From positions 62,839-126,838 of the forward strand of contig NZ_JAFLVR010000008.1 of the NCBI RefSeq assembly GCF_017315985.1: a stretch of DNA of 64,000 nt. Reading direction: 5' to 3'. The notes under the pieces were generated by a model. The model was not told where the DNA came from. It searched no databases and saw only the letters and a program-made list of their open reading frames with translations. Shown here in pieces: positions 8,954-18,131 of this stretch. Each line of letters opens with the position of its first letter. The first letter of the stretch is position 1. A program made the translations under genes and the position numbers. This DNA comes from Candidatus Enterococcus murrayae. Lineage in GTDB: Bacteria > Bacillota > Bacilli > Lactobacillales > Enterococcaceae.

Positions 8954-9021
8954 TTGACAACGTTTTCTTGTGAAGTTACTATAAGGTTGCAACAAATGTT
9001 AAAAACAAATCACAAATGTTA
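8954..9021 (+). promoter_or_regulatory. Sorbose operon promoter, cre-like site and regulator operator
   Basis: TTGACA (8954-8959), a 17-bp spacer and TACTAT (8977-8982) form the promoter. TGACAACGTTTTCT (8955-8968) matches the catabolite-responsive element TGWNANCGNTNWCA at all but the last base and overlaps -35 and spacer, so CcpA repression is likely. Downstream, ACAAATGTTA occurs twice about 20 bp apart (8992-9001 and 9012-9021). The second copy, TCACAAATGTTA, resembles the palindrome before the SorC-type gene at 6166. Confidence 0.65.
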
Positions 9022-9035
9022 AAGGGGCGTTTGCA

Positions 9036-9836
9036 ATGGATTGGTTAGATGTGCAGGGAAAAACAGTGATTGTCACAGGAGGTTCATCAGGAATTGGTGC
9101 GGCTATTGTCAAAGAATTATGTGAATTAGGGATCAATGTGGTGAATGCTGATTTGAGAGAAGGAACTTTTACTCATAAAAATCTATTATTCAGCCAAACA
9201 GATGTCACTTCACCTGAATCTGTAGAGCAAACAGTCGCAATTGCGGTAGAAACATTTCAAACGATCGATGCGGTAGTCAATAATGCAGGAATTAATATTC
9301 CAGCTTTATTAGTCGATGAAGAAATGACTGAAGACGGAAAATTTCAAATCAATGAACGAATTTTTAACAAGATGATCGACATCAATCAAAAGGGCGTCTA
9401 CTTGATGGGACAAGCTGTTGGTCGTGTGATGGTCAAGCAGGGTTATGGAGTCATCATCAACATGTCATCGGAGTGCGGTCTGGAAGGCTCCGAAGGTCAA
9501 AGTGTTTACGCTGCAACGAAGGCTGCGGTGAATAGTTTTACTCGCTCATGGGCAAAAGAGTTAGGAAAAAAAGGGGTAAGAGTTGTAGGGATAGCACCAG
9601 GCATCATGGAGGAAACGGGATTACGCACGCTCGAATACGAAACAGCTTTGGCTTATACCCGCGGAATTACAGTTGAGCAATTACGGGCTGGATACAGTAA
9701 TACCAAGACTATTCCGCTAGGTCGTGATGGGAAATTAAGTGAAGTTGCCGATTTGGTTGCTTACTTTGTCTCTGCACGTTCAAGCTATGTAGATGGTGTG
9801 ACTGTAAATGTCGCTGGTGGAAAAACTAGAGGTTAG
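9036..9836 (+). CDS. sorD: SDR-family sorbitol-6-phosphate 2-dehydrogenase (SorD type)
   Basis: A 266-residue short-chain dehydrogenase that, in the sorbose pathway, oxidises D-glucitol-6-phosphate to fructose-6-phosphate with NAD. Seen: nucleotide-binding TGGSSGIG at about 15-22, NNAG near 87, catalytic Ser in MSSECG, and the YAATK Tyr/Lys pair near 158-162. It is the first gene of the operon, has AAAGGGGCG upstream of the ATG, and is followed by four mannose-family PTS genes and a sorE-type reductase. The sorbose assignment rests on this combination and on general resemblance to lactobacillar SorD. Confidence 0.82.
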   Translation: MDWLDVQGKTVIVTGGSSGIGAAIVKELCELGINVVNADLREGTFTHKNLLFSQTDVTSPESVEQTVAIAVETFQTIDAVVNNAGINIPALLVDEEMTEDGKFQINERIFNKMIDINQKGVYLMGQAVGRVMVKQGYGVIINMSSECGLEGSEGQSVYAATKAAVNSFTRSWAKELGKKGVRVVGIAPGIMEETGLRTLEYETALAYTRGITVEQLRAGYSNTKTIPLGRDGKLSEVADLVAYFVSARSSYVDGVTVNVAGGKTRG

Positions 9837-9905
9837 TGTTCAAATCAGCTGTTCGCAGCAAACGGGGCGTTCAGCTGATTGACAGATAAAACAGGAGGAG
9901 GGCTT

Positions 9906-10319
9906 ATGAACAAAGTAATTTTAGTGGCACATGGGAAGCTGGCGCATGAAATGAAAAATTCGGCGGAAATGATCTTTGGCGCGCTGCCAGATTTTGAATC
10001 AATAGCGTTCTTAAAAGAAGAAGGACTGGATACGATTCAAGAAAAAATCTCCGCTGCGATGGATGAGAAGGACGCATCCTATCTGATCTTAACCGATTTA
10101 TTTTGCGGGACACCTTACAATGCCAGCTGTGCAGTAGCTATGAAGAATCCTGAACGGGAGATCGAAGTCGTTTCGGGAATGTCGCTGCCGATCGTGTTGG
10201 AGGTGGCGAGTATGTTGGGCAATAATTTGCAGGATATTGTGAATCATGCAACAAGTATTCCTTGCGATACAGTGAAAGCGTTTAAACAGCAAGTGATTGA
10301 AGAAGAGGAGGATTTTTAA
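9906..10319 (+). CDS. PTS mannose/sorbose-family EIIA component
   Basis: A 137-residue EIIA domain that carries phosphate from HPr to EIIB. The phosphorylated His is His9 in LVAHGKLA, and the DLFCGTPYN stretch is typical of the EIIA-Man fold. ATG at 9906 has AGGAGGG upstream; a longer frame from 9879 lacks support. It is a separate EIIA, as in sorbose-type systems, rather than an EIIAB fusion. EIIB follows immediately, one base after the stop. Confidence 0.88.
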   Translation: MNKVILVAHGKLAHEMKNSAEMIFGALPDFESIAFLKEEGLDTIQEKISAAMDEKDASYLILTDLFCGTPYNASCAVAMKNPEREIEVVSGMSLPIVLEVASMLGNNLQDIVNHATSIPCDTVKAFKQQVIEEEEDF

Positions 10320-10320
10320 G

Positions 10321-10809
10321 ATGCAAATCAAATTAGCACGAATTGATGACCGATTGATCCATGGGCAAGTAGCAACCGTATGGGCGAAGGAAGCAGGTGC
10401 AAAACGAATCATCGTTGTCAGTAAAGAAGTCGCTAACGACGAGATTCGTAAGACTTTGGTGAAACAAGCAGCACCGCCAGGCATTAAAGTGAACATCGTT
10501 GATCCGGAAAAAGCAGTGAAGGTCTACAACAATCCGAAGTATGCGGATGAAACAGTTTTTTATCTATTTACCAATCCGATGGAGGTACTGGAATTAGTTG
10601 AGATGCAGGTGCCGATCAAATCAATCAATATTGGTGGGATGCAATTCAAAACCGGACGGACACAAATCACAAAGGCGGTCTCAGTCGATCAGACAGAAGC
10701 TGATGCTTTCCGTAAATTAGAAGCATCTGGAGTGGAGTTGGATCTGCGAGTAATTGCGACCGATCCCAAAGGAAATTTTGAAGAAAAATTGAAAGAAGCA
10801 GGTTTTTAA
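10321..10809 (+). CDS. PTS mannose/sorbose-family EIIB component
   Basis: A 162-residue EIIB that accepts phosphate from EIIA and passes it to the incoming sugar. The active histidine is His14 in RIDDRLIHGQV. Length and the later NIGGMQFKTGRTQ stretch fit the family. GAGGAGG lies in the last codons of the EIIA gene just before the ATG at 10321. Confidence 0.9.
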   Translation: MQIKLARIDDRLIHGQVATVWAKEAGAKRIIVVSKEVANDEIRKTLVKQAAPPGIKVNIVDPEKAVKVYNNPKYADETVFYLFTNPMEVLELVEMQVPIKSINIGGMQFKTGRTQITKAVSVDQTEADAFRKLEASGVELDLRVIATDPKGNFEEKLKEAGF

Positions 10810-10842
10810 TTATCGATAATTAGGAAATAGGAGGACACAAAA

Positions 10843-11655
10843 ATGGAATTATCAGCTTTGCAGATTGTACTTATTTTTCTTTTTTCATGTGTGTGCGGGA
10901 TGGGCAGCGTATTGGATGAGTTTCAAACGCATCGACCACTGATTGCGTGTACAATGGTTGGTTTGATTTTGGGAGATGTGACGACGGGGATTATTTTAGG
11001 CGGAACATTGGAGCTGATTGCTTTAGGCTGGATGAACATTGGCGCGGCGCAATCGCCGGATTCGGCTTTAGCAAGTGTGATTTCTACTATATTAGTAGTC
11101 GTTGGACAGCAGGATATTCAATCTGGCATCGCGATTGCTTTGCCTGTTGCAGCGGCAGGACAGGTATTGACGGTTATCGCTCGGACAATCACGGTAGCTT
11201 TTCAGCATGCGGCGGACCGCGAAGCGGAAAAAGCGAATTTCAACAAAATTATCTTCCTGCATTTTAGTGCGTTGTTCATTCAAGCTTTACGTGTAGCGAT
11301 TCCAGCAACAATCGTAGCAGCATTTGTCAGCGCAGAGATGGTGACGAAGATGCTGGATATGATCCCGGATGTGATTACAGGGGGACTGGCTGTTGCTGGT
11401 GGATTTATCGTCGTTGTCGGATACGCGATGGTTTTGAACATGATGAGCGTGGCGTATCTGATGCCGTTCTTCTATCTAGGATTTGTCATGGGCGGTTATT
11501 TAGACTTTAGTCTATTAGCTTTCGGTATCGTTGGATTGATCACGGCGTTAGTTTACGTCCAGTTAAATCCAAACTTTAAGAAAAATGACGTTCAAGGCAA
11601 TCAGGTGGCGGCAGTTGTTGCTGGTGAATTGGCGGATGATGAGTTAGAGGATTAG
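10843..11655 (+). CDS. PTS mannose/sorbose-family EIIC membrane component
   Basis: A 270-residue integral membrane protein that, with EIID, forms the sugar channel. Several hydrophobic segments are visible, as is the family pattern LILGDVTTGIILGGTLELIA near 40-60. ATAGGAGGACAC precedes the ATG. It is placed between EIIB and EIID as usual in this family. Confidence 0.9.
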   Translation: MELSALQIVLIFLFSCVCGMGSVLDEFQTHRPLIACTMVGLILGDVTTGIILGGTLELIALGWMNIGAAQSPDSALASVISTILVVVGQQDIQSGIAIALPVAAAGQVLTVIARTITVAFQHAADREAEKANFNKIIFLHFSALFIQALRVAIPATIVAAFVSAEMVTKMLDMIPDVITGGLAVAGGFIVVVGYAMVLNMMSVAYLMPFFYLGFVMGGYLDFSLLAFGIVGLITALVYVQLNPNFKKNDVQGNQVAAVVAGELADDELED

Positions 11656-11666
11656 GAGGCAAAAAA

Positions 11667-12530
11667 ATGGAAAATACTTCAACGGTAGAAAGCAAAAAAG
11701 ATATTTATGCGCAATCGCAATTGACCAAAAAGGATTTGATGACCACTTTTGTTTTTTCAAACTTCCAGCAGGCATCTTTTAACTTTGAAAGAATCCATGC
11801 TTTGGCATTTTGTGTGGATATGATCCCAACGATTCGCAGGGTCTATAAAACAAAAGAAGAGCAGGCGGAAGCATTGAAACGCCATATGACATTCTTCAAT
11901 ACGACACCAGCAGTTTGCGGGCCAGTGATCGGCGTAACAATGGCGATGGAGGAAGCACGGGCGAGCGGTGCAGATATAGATGATGGAACGATCAACAGCT
12001 TGAAGGTTGGTTTGATGGGACCTTTAGCTGGTGTGGGTGATCCGCTTGTTTGGGGAACCCTGCGACCGATTACAGCAGCTTTAGGCGCTTCATTGGCTTT
12101 ATCCGGCAATGTGATGGGACCAATCTTATTCTTTGTCGCGTTTAATGCGATTCGGTTAGCGATGAAATGGTTTGGGTTGACCTATGGTTTTAGTAAAGGG
12201 ATGGACATCGTCAAAGATCTATCTGGCAACTTGCTGCAAAAACTAACCGAAGGCGCGACCATTTTAGGCTTGTTCATCATGGGTGTCTTAGTGACAAAAT
12301 GGACGACAGTCAACATTCCATTGATCGTATCAAAAACACCGGGAGCAGATGGAAAAACAGTTATCACTACAGTGCAGAATGTTTTGGACGATTTGGTTCC
12401 TGGGCTGCCTGCGCTAGGATTGACTCTGTTGATGATGTATTTGTTAAAGAAAAAAGTCAGTCCGATCGTCTTGATCTTTGTATTATTTGCGGTAGGGATC
12501 ATCGGTTATTGGTTGGGTATTTTAGCTTAA
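11667..12530 (+). CDS. PTS mannose/sorbose-family EIID membrane component
   Basis: A 287-residue EIID partner of the preceding EIIC. Family marks: NFERIHALAFCVDMIP near 38-53, RHMTFFNTTP near 74, and GLMGPLAGVGDPLVWGTLRP near 112-131. AGGAGGC precedes the ATG 11 bases after EIIC. Hydrophobic segments fill the C-terminal half. It is followed by a 121-bp gap before the reductase gene. Confidence 0.92.
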   Translation: MENTSTVESKKDIYAQSQLTKKDLMTTFVFSNFQQASFNFERIHALAFCVDMIPTIRRVYKTKEEQAEALKRHMTFFNTTPAVCGPVIGVTMAMEEARASGADIDDGTINSLKVGLMGPLAGVGDPLVWGTLRPITAALGASLALSGNVMGPILFFVAFNAIRLAMKWFGLTYGFSKGMDIVKDLSGNLLQKLTEGATILGLFIMGVLVTKWTTVNIPLIVSKTPGADGKTVITTVQNVLDDLVPGLPALGLTLLMMYLLKKKVSPIVLIFVLFAVGIIGYWLGILA

Positions 12531-12651
12531 TATGTCCACTCTGCTAGATCAGCGGAAAGGACTGGGCAATGATGATCGCTCAACTAAGCGTTCGTCTTGT
12601 CAGTGTGCGTGAGAAAAATGAATGTGTTAATAGAAACTAGGGGGAATAGCA

Positions 12652-13878
12652 GTGAAAACAAAGGCAGTGCGTTTATATGGTAAGAAAGATTTGCGCTTGG
12701 AGGAATTCGAATTACCAGAAATTAAAGAAAATGAGATTTTAGCTTCTGTGATTACCGACAGTATTTGTATGTCGACATGGAAATTAGCGAATCAAGGAGC
12801 GGATCATAAGAAAGCGCCAAACGATCTTGCAGATAATCCTATTATCATCGGTCATGAGTTTTGTGGCGAACTTTTAGAAGTGGGTGGAAAATGGGCGCAC
12901 AAATACAAAAAGGGTGAACGATACGTTTTGCAGGCAAACCTGCAATTACCGGATCGTCCGGATTGTCCCGGCTATTCGTATCCCTATACAGGCGGTGACG
13001 CTACTTATATCGTAATCTCTGAAGATGTCATGAACCAGGATTGTTTGATCCCTTATAAGGGAGAAACATATTTCGAAGGTTCATTGATTGAACCGTTATC
13101 TTGTGTGATTGGTGCCTTTGAAGCGAATTATCATTTGAAAGAAGGTTCTTATGAACACAAGATGGGAATCAAATCGGATGGCAACCTGCTGATCATGGGC
13201 GGTACTGGACCGATGGGCTTATTGGCAATCGATTATGCACTGCATGGTCCGATCAAACCAAAAAAATTAGTAGTAACAGATCGCGACGCAGAAAAATTGG
13301 CACGGGCAGCCAAACTTTATCCAAGTCAAAATGGTATCGACGTTTCCTATGTAAATGTCGCAGAGGTAACGGACCAGGTCAATCTCTTGAAAGAGACCGT
13401 CGACGGCGGGTTCGATGATATCTTTGTCATGGTTCCTGTAGATTCGGTTGTTAGTGAGGCAGCAGCGATGCTGAATCCAGATGGATGTCTAAATTTCTTT
13501 GCAGGACCTCAAAACAAAGAATTTTCAGCTAATGTGAACTTCTATGATGTGCATTATTCATTTACTCATTTCGTTGGAACGTCAGGCGGAAACACAGAAG
13601 ACATGCGCAAAGCAGTCAAGTTGATTGAAAACAAACAGGTCAAGGTGGCGAATGTCGTTACTCACATTCTAGGCTTGGATGCAGTGGGGGAGACTACCTT
13701 GAATCAACCAGCAATCGGCGGCGGGAAAAAATTAGTTTATACCCATAAGCAATCGGAATTGAGTAAATTGTCAGAAATCGAACAAGAATCTGAACTAGGG
13801 AAAATCTTGGCAGAAACAGGCGGTATTTGGAGTAAAAAGGCTGAAAATTATGTCTTAAAAAATTATCCAAATATTTAA
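12652..13878 (+). CDS. sorE: L-sorbose-1-phosphate reductase (SorE type, MDR superfamily)
   Basis: A 408-residue zinc-type medium-chain dehydrogenase expected to reduce L-sorbose-1-phosphate to D-glucitol-6-phosphate, the substrate of the SDR enzyme encoded at 9036. Seen: IIGHEFCGELLEVG near 65, a Rossmann GGTGPMGL near 182, and the long insertion characteristic of this subgroup. GTG start at 12652 with TAGGGGGAATAG upstream. It is the last gene of the operon; a strong terminator follows. Assignment to sorbose rests on operon content. Confidence 0.83.
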   Translation: MKTKAVRLYGKKDLRLEEFELPEIKENEILASVITDSICMSTWKLANQGADHKKAPNDLADNPIIIGHEFCGELLEVGGKWAHKYKKGERYVLQANLQLPDRPDCPGYSYPYTGGDATYIVISEDVMNQDCLIPYKGETYFEGSLIEPLSCVIGAFEANYHLKEGSYEHKMGIKSDGNLLIMGGTGPMGLLAIDYALHGPIKPKKLVVTDRDAEKLARAAKLYPSQNGIDVSYVNVAEVTDQVNLLKETVDGGFDDIFVMVPVDSVVSEAAAMLNPDGCLNFFAGPQNKEFSANVNFYDVHYSFTHFVGTSGGNTEDMRKAVKLIENKQVKVANVVTHILGLDAVGETTLNQPAIGGGKKLVYTHKQSELSKLSEIEQESELGKILAETGGIWSKKAENYVLKNYPNI

Positions 13879-13960
13879 TATTTTATAAAGTAAATGAATT
13901 AATCGTTTTTCTAGTGTTAGTCACATTTTCCATTGTTCGTGTTTTAAAGTGAAAATAGCT

Positions 13961-14002
13961 AAAGATCGCCGCAGCGTTTTATGATCTGCGACGATCTTTT
14001 TT
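13961..14002. terminator. Bidirectional terminator between sorE and the esterase gene
   Basis: AAGATCGCCGCAG and CTGCGACGATCTT form a 13-bp stem with one mismatch, with T-run after it on plus and A-run before it. It serves convergent genes and touches the esterase stop codon. Confidence 0.85.
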
Positions 14003-14768
14003 ATAGGTTTTCCTTTAAGAATTGAACGGTTGCTTGATAGGCGATGTCAGCATACCCTTCACCGTGGATCGTACCGCTAATTAATTTAGTCTCACTGGGA
14101 ATCCCTTTTTCAGCGAGTGCTGTTTGTAATTTATAGACACCTGATAAAGGAACCAATTCATTTAGTGAATTCGCGATAAAAAGTGGTCCGCTGTTATTTG
14201 AGACTCGTGATAACGGATCGGCTTGTTGCAAACGCTCCAAGTCTTGCGCTACATAATTTAAGATAAACCATTTATAGAAGGCATCATTCTTGCCGTCTTG
14301 GTCGATTTTACCGCTAGCTTGCTTGTCGAAATCAGGTTTTTGGTTCATAGCGGGTACCACTTCAGGGTGTCGCTGTACCCAGTCATAGAGATCGTTAATG
14401 CCGGACCAAGAAGCGGCGGGAATTCCTTTTTGCAGAGCTAATTCGATCGACAAATTACCGCCGGCCGATGAGCCAAGTGCGGTGATTTTTCCTTTTACAG
14501 GATATTCACTTGCTGCTAACCAATCGTAGACCTTCAGCAAATCATCCATTGCAGCTGGAAAGATATAGTCTGGCGCTAAACGATAGTTAGGTGCGATAAC
14601 GAGAAAATCATCCGCTGCTAAACGTTCTGCCAAAGCAGCCTCTTTCTTTTTGTCGCCACGGAACCAACCGCCGCCGTGAATCAGGATAATCGCTGCCTCG
14701 ATTTTTTTCGGTTCATAGATATCTAATGTTAATTGATTTTTTTCATCGTATACATAATCTTTGATCAT
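14001..14768 (-). CDS. Alpha/beta hydrolase, HSL-type esterase
   Basis: A 255-residue hydrolase. HGGG at 31-34 forms the oxyanion hole, GSSAGG supplies the nucleophile Ser101, and the terminal TIHGEGY supplies the His. The expected acid position reads SLNELVP, with Glu where Asp is usual, so the acid residue is uncertain. No signal peptide, so cytosolic. The natural ester is unknown. It is transcribed divergently from the LacI gene and convergently to the sorbose operon. Confidence 0.85.
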   Translation of the reverse strand: MIKDYVYDEKNQLTLDIYEPKKIEAAIILIHGGGWFRGDKKKEAALAERLAADDFLVIAPNYRLAPDYIFPAAMDDLLKVYDWLAASEYPVKGKITALGSSAGGNLSIELALQKGIPAASWSGINDLYDWVQRHPEVVPAMNQKPDFDKQASGKIDQDGKNDAFYKWFILNYVAQDLERLQQADPLSRVSNNSGPLFIANSLNELVPLSGVYKLQTALAEKGIPSETKLISGTIHGEGYADIAYQATVQFLKENL

Positions 14769-14930
14769 CTTACCGCACTCCTTTTTTTCTTCATAGAAGC
14801 TCTATACAGACTCTAATCTACGCTCTTTTTTCTACAGGGCAAGTAAGAAGTCCTGCCTTTTTATGAAAAAGGCTTTCTTTCTAAATTTTCCTTTGCTACA
14901 CTTAAAAAAAATACAGAGAGAAGGTCCATG

Positions 14931-15947
14931 ATGAAGGTTACTATCAAAGAGATCGCTGAAATGGCAGGTGTTTCGGTAACAACTGTATCGCAGATTCTAA
15001 ACAATAAGGGCAGTCGATTCAGCGAGCAGACACGAAAAAAAGTCTTGGCGATCGTTGAAGAATATCAATATAAACCGGATTTTTTTGCGGCAAATTTGAT
15101 CAATCGTCATTCTAAAACGATTGGAATGATTGTGCCGGATGTGACAGACTTTTTCTTTTCAAAAGTGATCGAGGGAGTAGAAAGTTATTTAAATCCCTTA
15201 GGCTACATGATTATTTTGTGCAATTCACGCCATGATATTGAACAGGAAAAACGTTATTTAAATGAGCTTTCACATCGCTCGGTGGATGGGATTTTAATGG
15301 CTACACCGAATCATCTAGAGGATGAGCATAAGCTGGACAGCGATTTCTATCGTAAGCATCCGATTGTCCTGATTGATCGAGGCTTGAATGATCGTGATTG
15401 GGGTCAGCTTTTAGTTGAGGAATACGCAGGTGCGCAGGAAGTTCTGCGGGTACTGGTAGAAAAGGGACATCGACACATCGGGATGCTGAAGGAAAGTCAA
15501 GGCTATTATCAATTGACAGAGCGTGTGAAGGCTTACCGTCAAGTCATCTTCGAATATCAATTGCCTTTTGAGGAAAGCTACATTTGTTCAGGCCAGTTGA
15601 CGATAGCAGGCGGTTATCATGCGGCAAAGGAAGTACTAAAAAATAAAAAGATTACAGCGATTTTCTGCGGCAACGATGAGATGGCGATTGGCTGTTATCA
15701 AGCAATTTATGAAGCGGGCTTAAAAATTCCTGAGGATATATCGGTCGTGGGCTTTGACGGGCTAGAGGTCAGCAAGTATATGGTTCCTCCGTTGACCACT
15801 GTTTTCCAACCGAGCCGTGAAATCGGATTTTCTGCAGCAAAATTTTTGGTTGATGCGATCAATTTTCCTTCTCAGCGAATCCCGAATAAAATCTTTCAAA
15901 CTAAATTAATTATTCGTGAGAGTATAAAAGAAATAGTTCAGGGTTGA
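14931..15947 (+). CDS. LacI-family transcriptional regulator
   Basis: A 338-residue regulator. The N-terminal HTH with hinge helix (TIKEIAEMAGVSVTTVSQIL, about 3-22) is followed by a periplasmic-binding-protein-like ligand domain with IGMIVPDVTDFFFSKVIEGV near 65-85 and ISVVGFDG near 270. Two adjacent ATGs exist; 14931 has the better spacing to AGAAGG. The stop codon lies inside the -35 box of the pdp promoter. AGCGCT-centred sites lie just downstream, so it may control the nucleoside operon; the ligand could be ribose or a nucleoside-derived sugar. The target is inferred. Confidence 0.85.
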   Translation: MKVTIKEIAEMAGVSVTTVSQILNNKGSRFSEQTRKKVLAIVEEYQYKPDFFAANLINRHSKTIGMIVPDVTDFFFSKVIEGVESYLNPLGYMIILCNSRHDIEQEKRYLNELSHRSVDGILMATPNHLEDEHKLDSDFYRKHPIVLIDRGLNDRDWGQLLVEEYAGAQEVLRVLVEKGHRHIGMLKESQGYYQLTERVKAYRQVIFEYQLPFEESYICSGQLTIAGGYHAAKEVLKNKKITAIFCGNDEMAIGCYQAIYEAGLKIPEDISVVGFDGLEVSKYMVPPLTTVFQPSREIGFSAAKFLVDAINFPSQRIPNKIFQTKLIIRESIKEIVQG

Positions 15948-16060
15948 CAACGGGTTTCAGACTCGTTATAGTAGCAATGGTAGCGCTAACAGAAAGCGCT
16001 TCTTCGATTAGTAAACTGTTTTACTAAAGTGGTTTACCTTTCGCCATTTTATTGTATAAT
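15944..16060 (+). promoter_or_regulatory. pdp-deoC-cdd promoter region with LacI/cre-like and palindromic sites
   Basis: TTGACA (15944-15949), a 17-bp spacer and TATAGT (15967-15972) make a strong promoter overlapping the lacI stop. Two AGCGCT cores follow at 15982-15987 and 15995-16000, the second within AGAAAGCGCTTCTT, which resembles a cre or LacI operator. TTAGTAAA-CTGT-TTTACTAA (16008-16027) is a perfect 8-bp inverted repeat. A second possible promoter is TTTACC (16033-16038), 16 bp, TATAAT (16055-16060). Confidence 0.6.
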
Positions 16061-16086
16061 ATCTTTTGACGCTTGGAGGAAAATCT

Positions 16087-17388
16087 ATGAGAATGGTAGA
16101 TTTGATAGAGAAAAAGAGAGACGGAAATGTTCTATCAAAAGAAGAAATCGATTTTATTATTGATGGTTACACAGACGGCAGTATTCCAGATTATCAAATG
16201 AGTGCGTTACTGATGGCGATTTTTTATCAGGACATGACAGATGAAGAGATTTCACACTTAACGTTAGCGATGGCAAATTCGGGTGACATCATCGATTTAT
16301 CTTCTATCGAGGGGATTAAGGTAGATAAACATTCTACTGGTGGTGTCGGTGATACGACAACTTTGGTATTAGCTCCACTCGTAGCAAGTGTGGGTGTACC
16401 TGTAGCAAAAATGTCTGGACGAGGACTTGGGTTTACAGGAGGTACCTTAGATAAGTTTGAATCAATCCCGGGATTTAAGATCGAATTATCCGATCAAGAG
16501 TTTATTGATATCGTAAACAAGAGCAAGGTGGCAGTGATCGGTCAGTCAGGTAACCTGGCTCCAGCTGATAAGAAGCTTTATGCACTGCGGGATGTGACAG
16601 CAACAGTAGATTCTATCCCATTGATCGCCAGTTCGATCATGAGTAAAAAAATTGCGGCTGGTGCTGATGCGATCGTGTTAGATGTAACGACTGGCGATGG
16701 CGCCTTTATGAAGGACATCGAGGACGCGAAGCGATTAGCGAAGACAATGGTTCGAATCGGAAAACTGGCAGGTCGTCAAACAATGGCCGTCATTTCGGAT
16801 ATGTCTGAGCCGTTGGGTGAAGCGATCGGCAACAGCTTAGAAATCGTTGAAGCGATCGATACATTGAAAGGCAACGGTCCTGCAGATCTTACGGAAATGT
16901 GCTATGTATTAGGCAGTCAAATGGTTGTATTGGCAGGAAAAGCGGAAACATTAGAAGAGGCACGTGGGATGCTGGAAGAAGCGCTTCATTCCGGCAAAGC
17001 GTTGGAGAAATTCCGTGAAATGGTCAAAGATCAGGGCGGCGATGCAGCCGTGATCGATCAAACGGAAAAAATCTTAACGGCTGAGTATGCGATCGAACTG
17101 CCCGCTAAAACCTCTGGCTATGTAACGAAGCTGGTTGCTAATGAAATCGGGATTGCAGCGATGTTGCTGGGAGCCGGGCGCAAAACTAAAGAAGAAGATA
17201 TCGATCATGCGGTAGGTATCAAACTTCATAAGAAAATCGGTGACGAAGTGACTGAAGGAGAGTCGTTGTTGACGATTTATGCGAATTCTAATGAAATTGA
17301 TGATGTAAAGAAATTACTTTATCAGAATATTTCTATTGGCAGTATTCCCCAAGAGCCTATTTTGATTCACGATGTTATTACAGAATAA
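16087..17388 (+). CDS. pdp: Pyrimidine-nucleoside phosphorylase
   Basis: Splits thymidine, uridine and deoxyuridine with phosphate into base and (deoxy)ribose-1-phosphate. The 433-residue protein has the family signature [20 protein letters not shown] near 110-130 and the phosphate-binding KHSTGGVGD near 82-90. ATG at 16087 follows GGAGGAAAATCT; a frame from 16066 would include that ribosome binding site. First gene of the deo operon. Confidence 0.94.
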   Translation: MRMVDLIEKKRDGNVLSKEEIDFIIDGYTDGSIPDYQMSALLMAIFYQDMTDEEISHLTLAMANSGDIIDLSSIEGIKVDKHSTGGVGDTTTLVLAPLVASVGVPVAKMSGRGLGFTGGTLDKFESIPGFKIELSDQEFIDIVNKSKVAVIGQSGNLAPADKKLYALRDVTATVDSIPLIASSIMSKKIAAGADAIVLDVTTGDGAFMKDIEDAKRLAKTMVRIGKLAGRQTMAVISDMSEPLGEAIGNSLEIVEAIDTLKGNGPADLTEMCYVLGSQMVVLAGKAETLEEARGMLEEALHSGKALEKFREMVKDQGGDAAVIDQTEKILTAEYAIELPAKTSGYVTKLVANEIGIAAMLLGAGRKTKEEDIDHAVGIKLHKKIGDEVTEGESLLTIYANSNEIDDVKKLLYQNISIGSIPQEPILIHDVITE

Positions 17389-17450
17389 GTATTTAAAACT
17401 TTTTTATAGCAATTAAAAATAGATTATAATGAAAGAAGCGAGGGTCAGAA

Positions 17451-18113
17451 ATGGAAATAAATCGAATGATCGACCACACAATTTTAAAAGCAGATGCGGA
17501 AAAAGAAGCTGTAATGAAAATTATTGAAGAGGCAAAAAAATACCGATTTTATTCAGTTTGCATCAACCCTACTTGGGTCGCGCTTGCAGCAAAAGAATTA
17601 CAAGGTGAACCTGTCGCTGTTTGTACGGTGATCGGCTTCCCGCTTGGAGCGAATACAACTGAAACTAAGGCTTTCGAAGCAGCGAATGCAATTGCAAATG
17701 GTGCTGATGAAGTCGATATGGTTATCAATATTGGCGAACTAAAAGGCGGCAACGATGAAAAAGTGCAAAAAGACATTGAAGCCGTTGTAGCTGCGGCTAA
17801 GGATAAAGCGTTAGTTAAGGTTATTATTGAAACCTCCTTATTGACGAACGATGAAAAAATCAAAGCGTGTGAACTTGCGAAAGCAGCAGGCGCAGATTTT
17901 GTTAAAACGTCGACTGGTTTTTCAACCGGGGGAGCCACTGTTGAGGATGTCCGCTTGATGCGCGAAACAGTGGGACCTGAAATGGGCGTTAAAGCTTCTG
18001 GCGGGATCCACAATGCCAAAGAAGCGGAAGCAATGATCGAAGCAGGCGCAACACGTTTAGGTGCCAGCTCAGGTGTTGCTATTATGAACGGACTTTCCGG
18101 TACAGGGTATTAA
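17451..18113 (+). CDS. deoC: Deoxyribose-phosphate aldolase
   Basis: Class I aldolase that cleaves deoxyribose-5-phosphate to acetaldehyde and glyceraldehyde-3-phosphate. At 220 residues it is full length. The Schiff-base Lys is in FVKTSTGFS near 150, and the second key Lys is in VKASGGIH near 180. GGGTCAG precedes the ATG. It follows pdp and precedes cdd, completing conversion of deoxynucleosides to glycolytic intermediates. Confidence 0.96.
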   Translation: MEINRMIDHTILKADAEKEAVMKIIEEAKKYRFYSVCINPTWVALAAKELQGEPVAVCTVIGFPLGANTTETKAFEAANAIANGADEVDMVINIGELKGGNDEKVQKDIEAVVAAAKDKALVKVIIETSLLTNDEKIKACELAKAAGADFVKTSTGFSTGGATVEDVRLMRETVGPEMGVKASGGIHNAKEAEAMIEAGATRLGASSGVAIMNGLSGTGY

Positions 18114-18131
18114 GATCGGAGGAGACATTTC

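Noticed and set aside
17549-18019. 156-aa ORF antisense to deoC
   Set aside because: Long only because of codon bias in the real gene; Ser/Ala-rich nonsense product.
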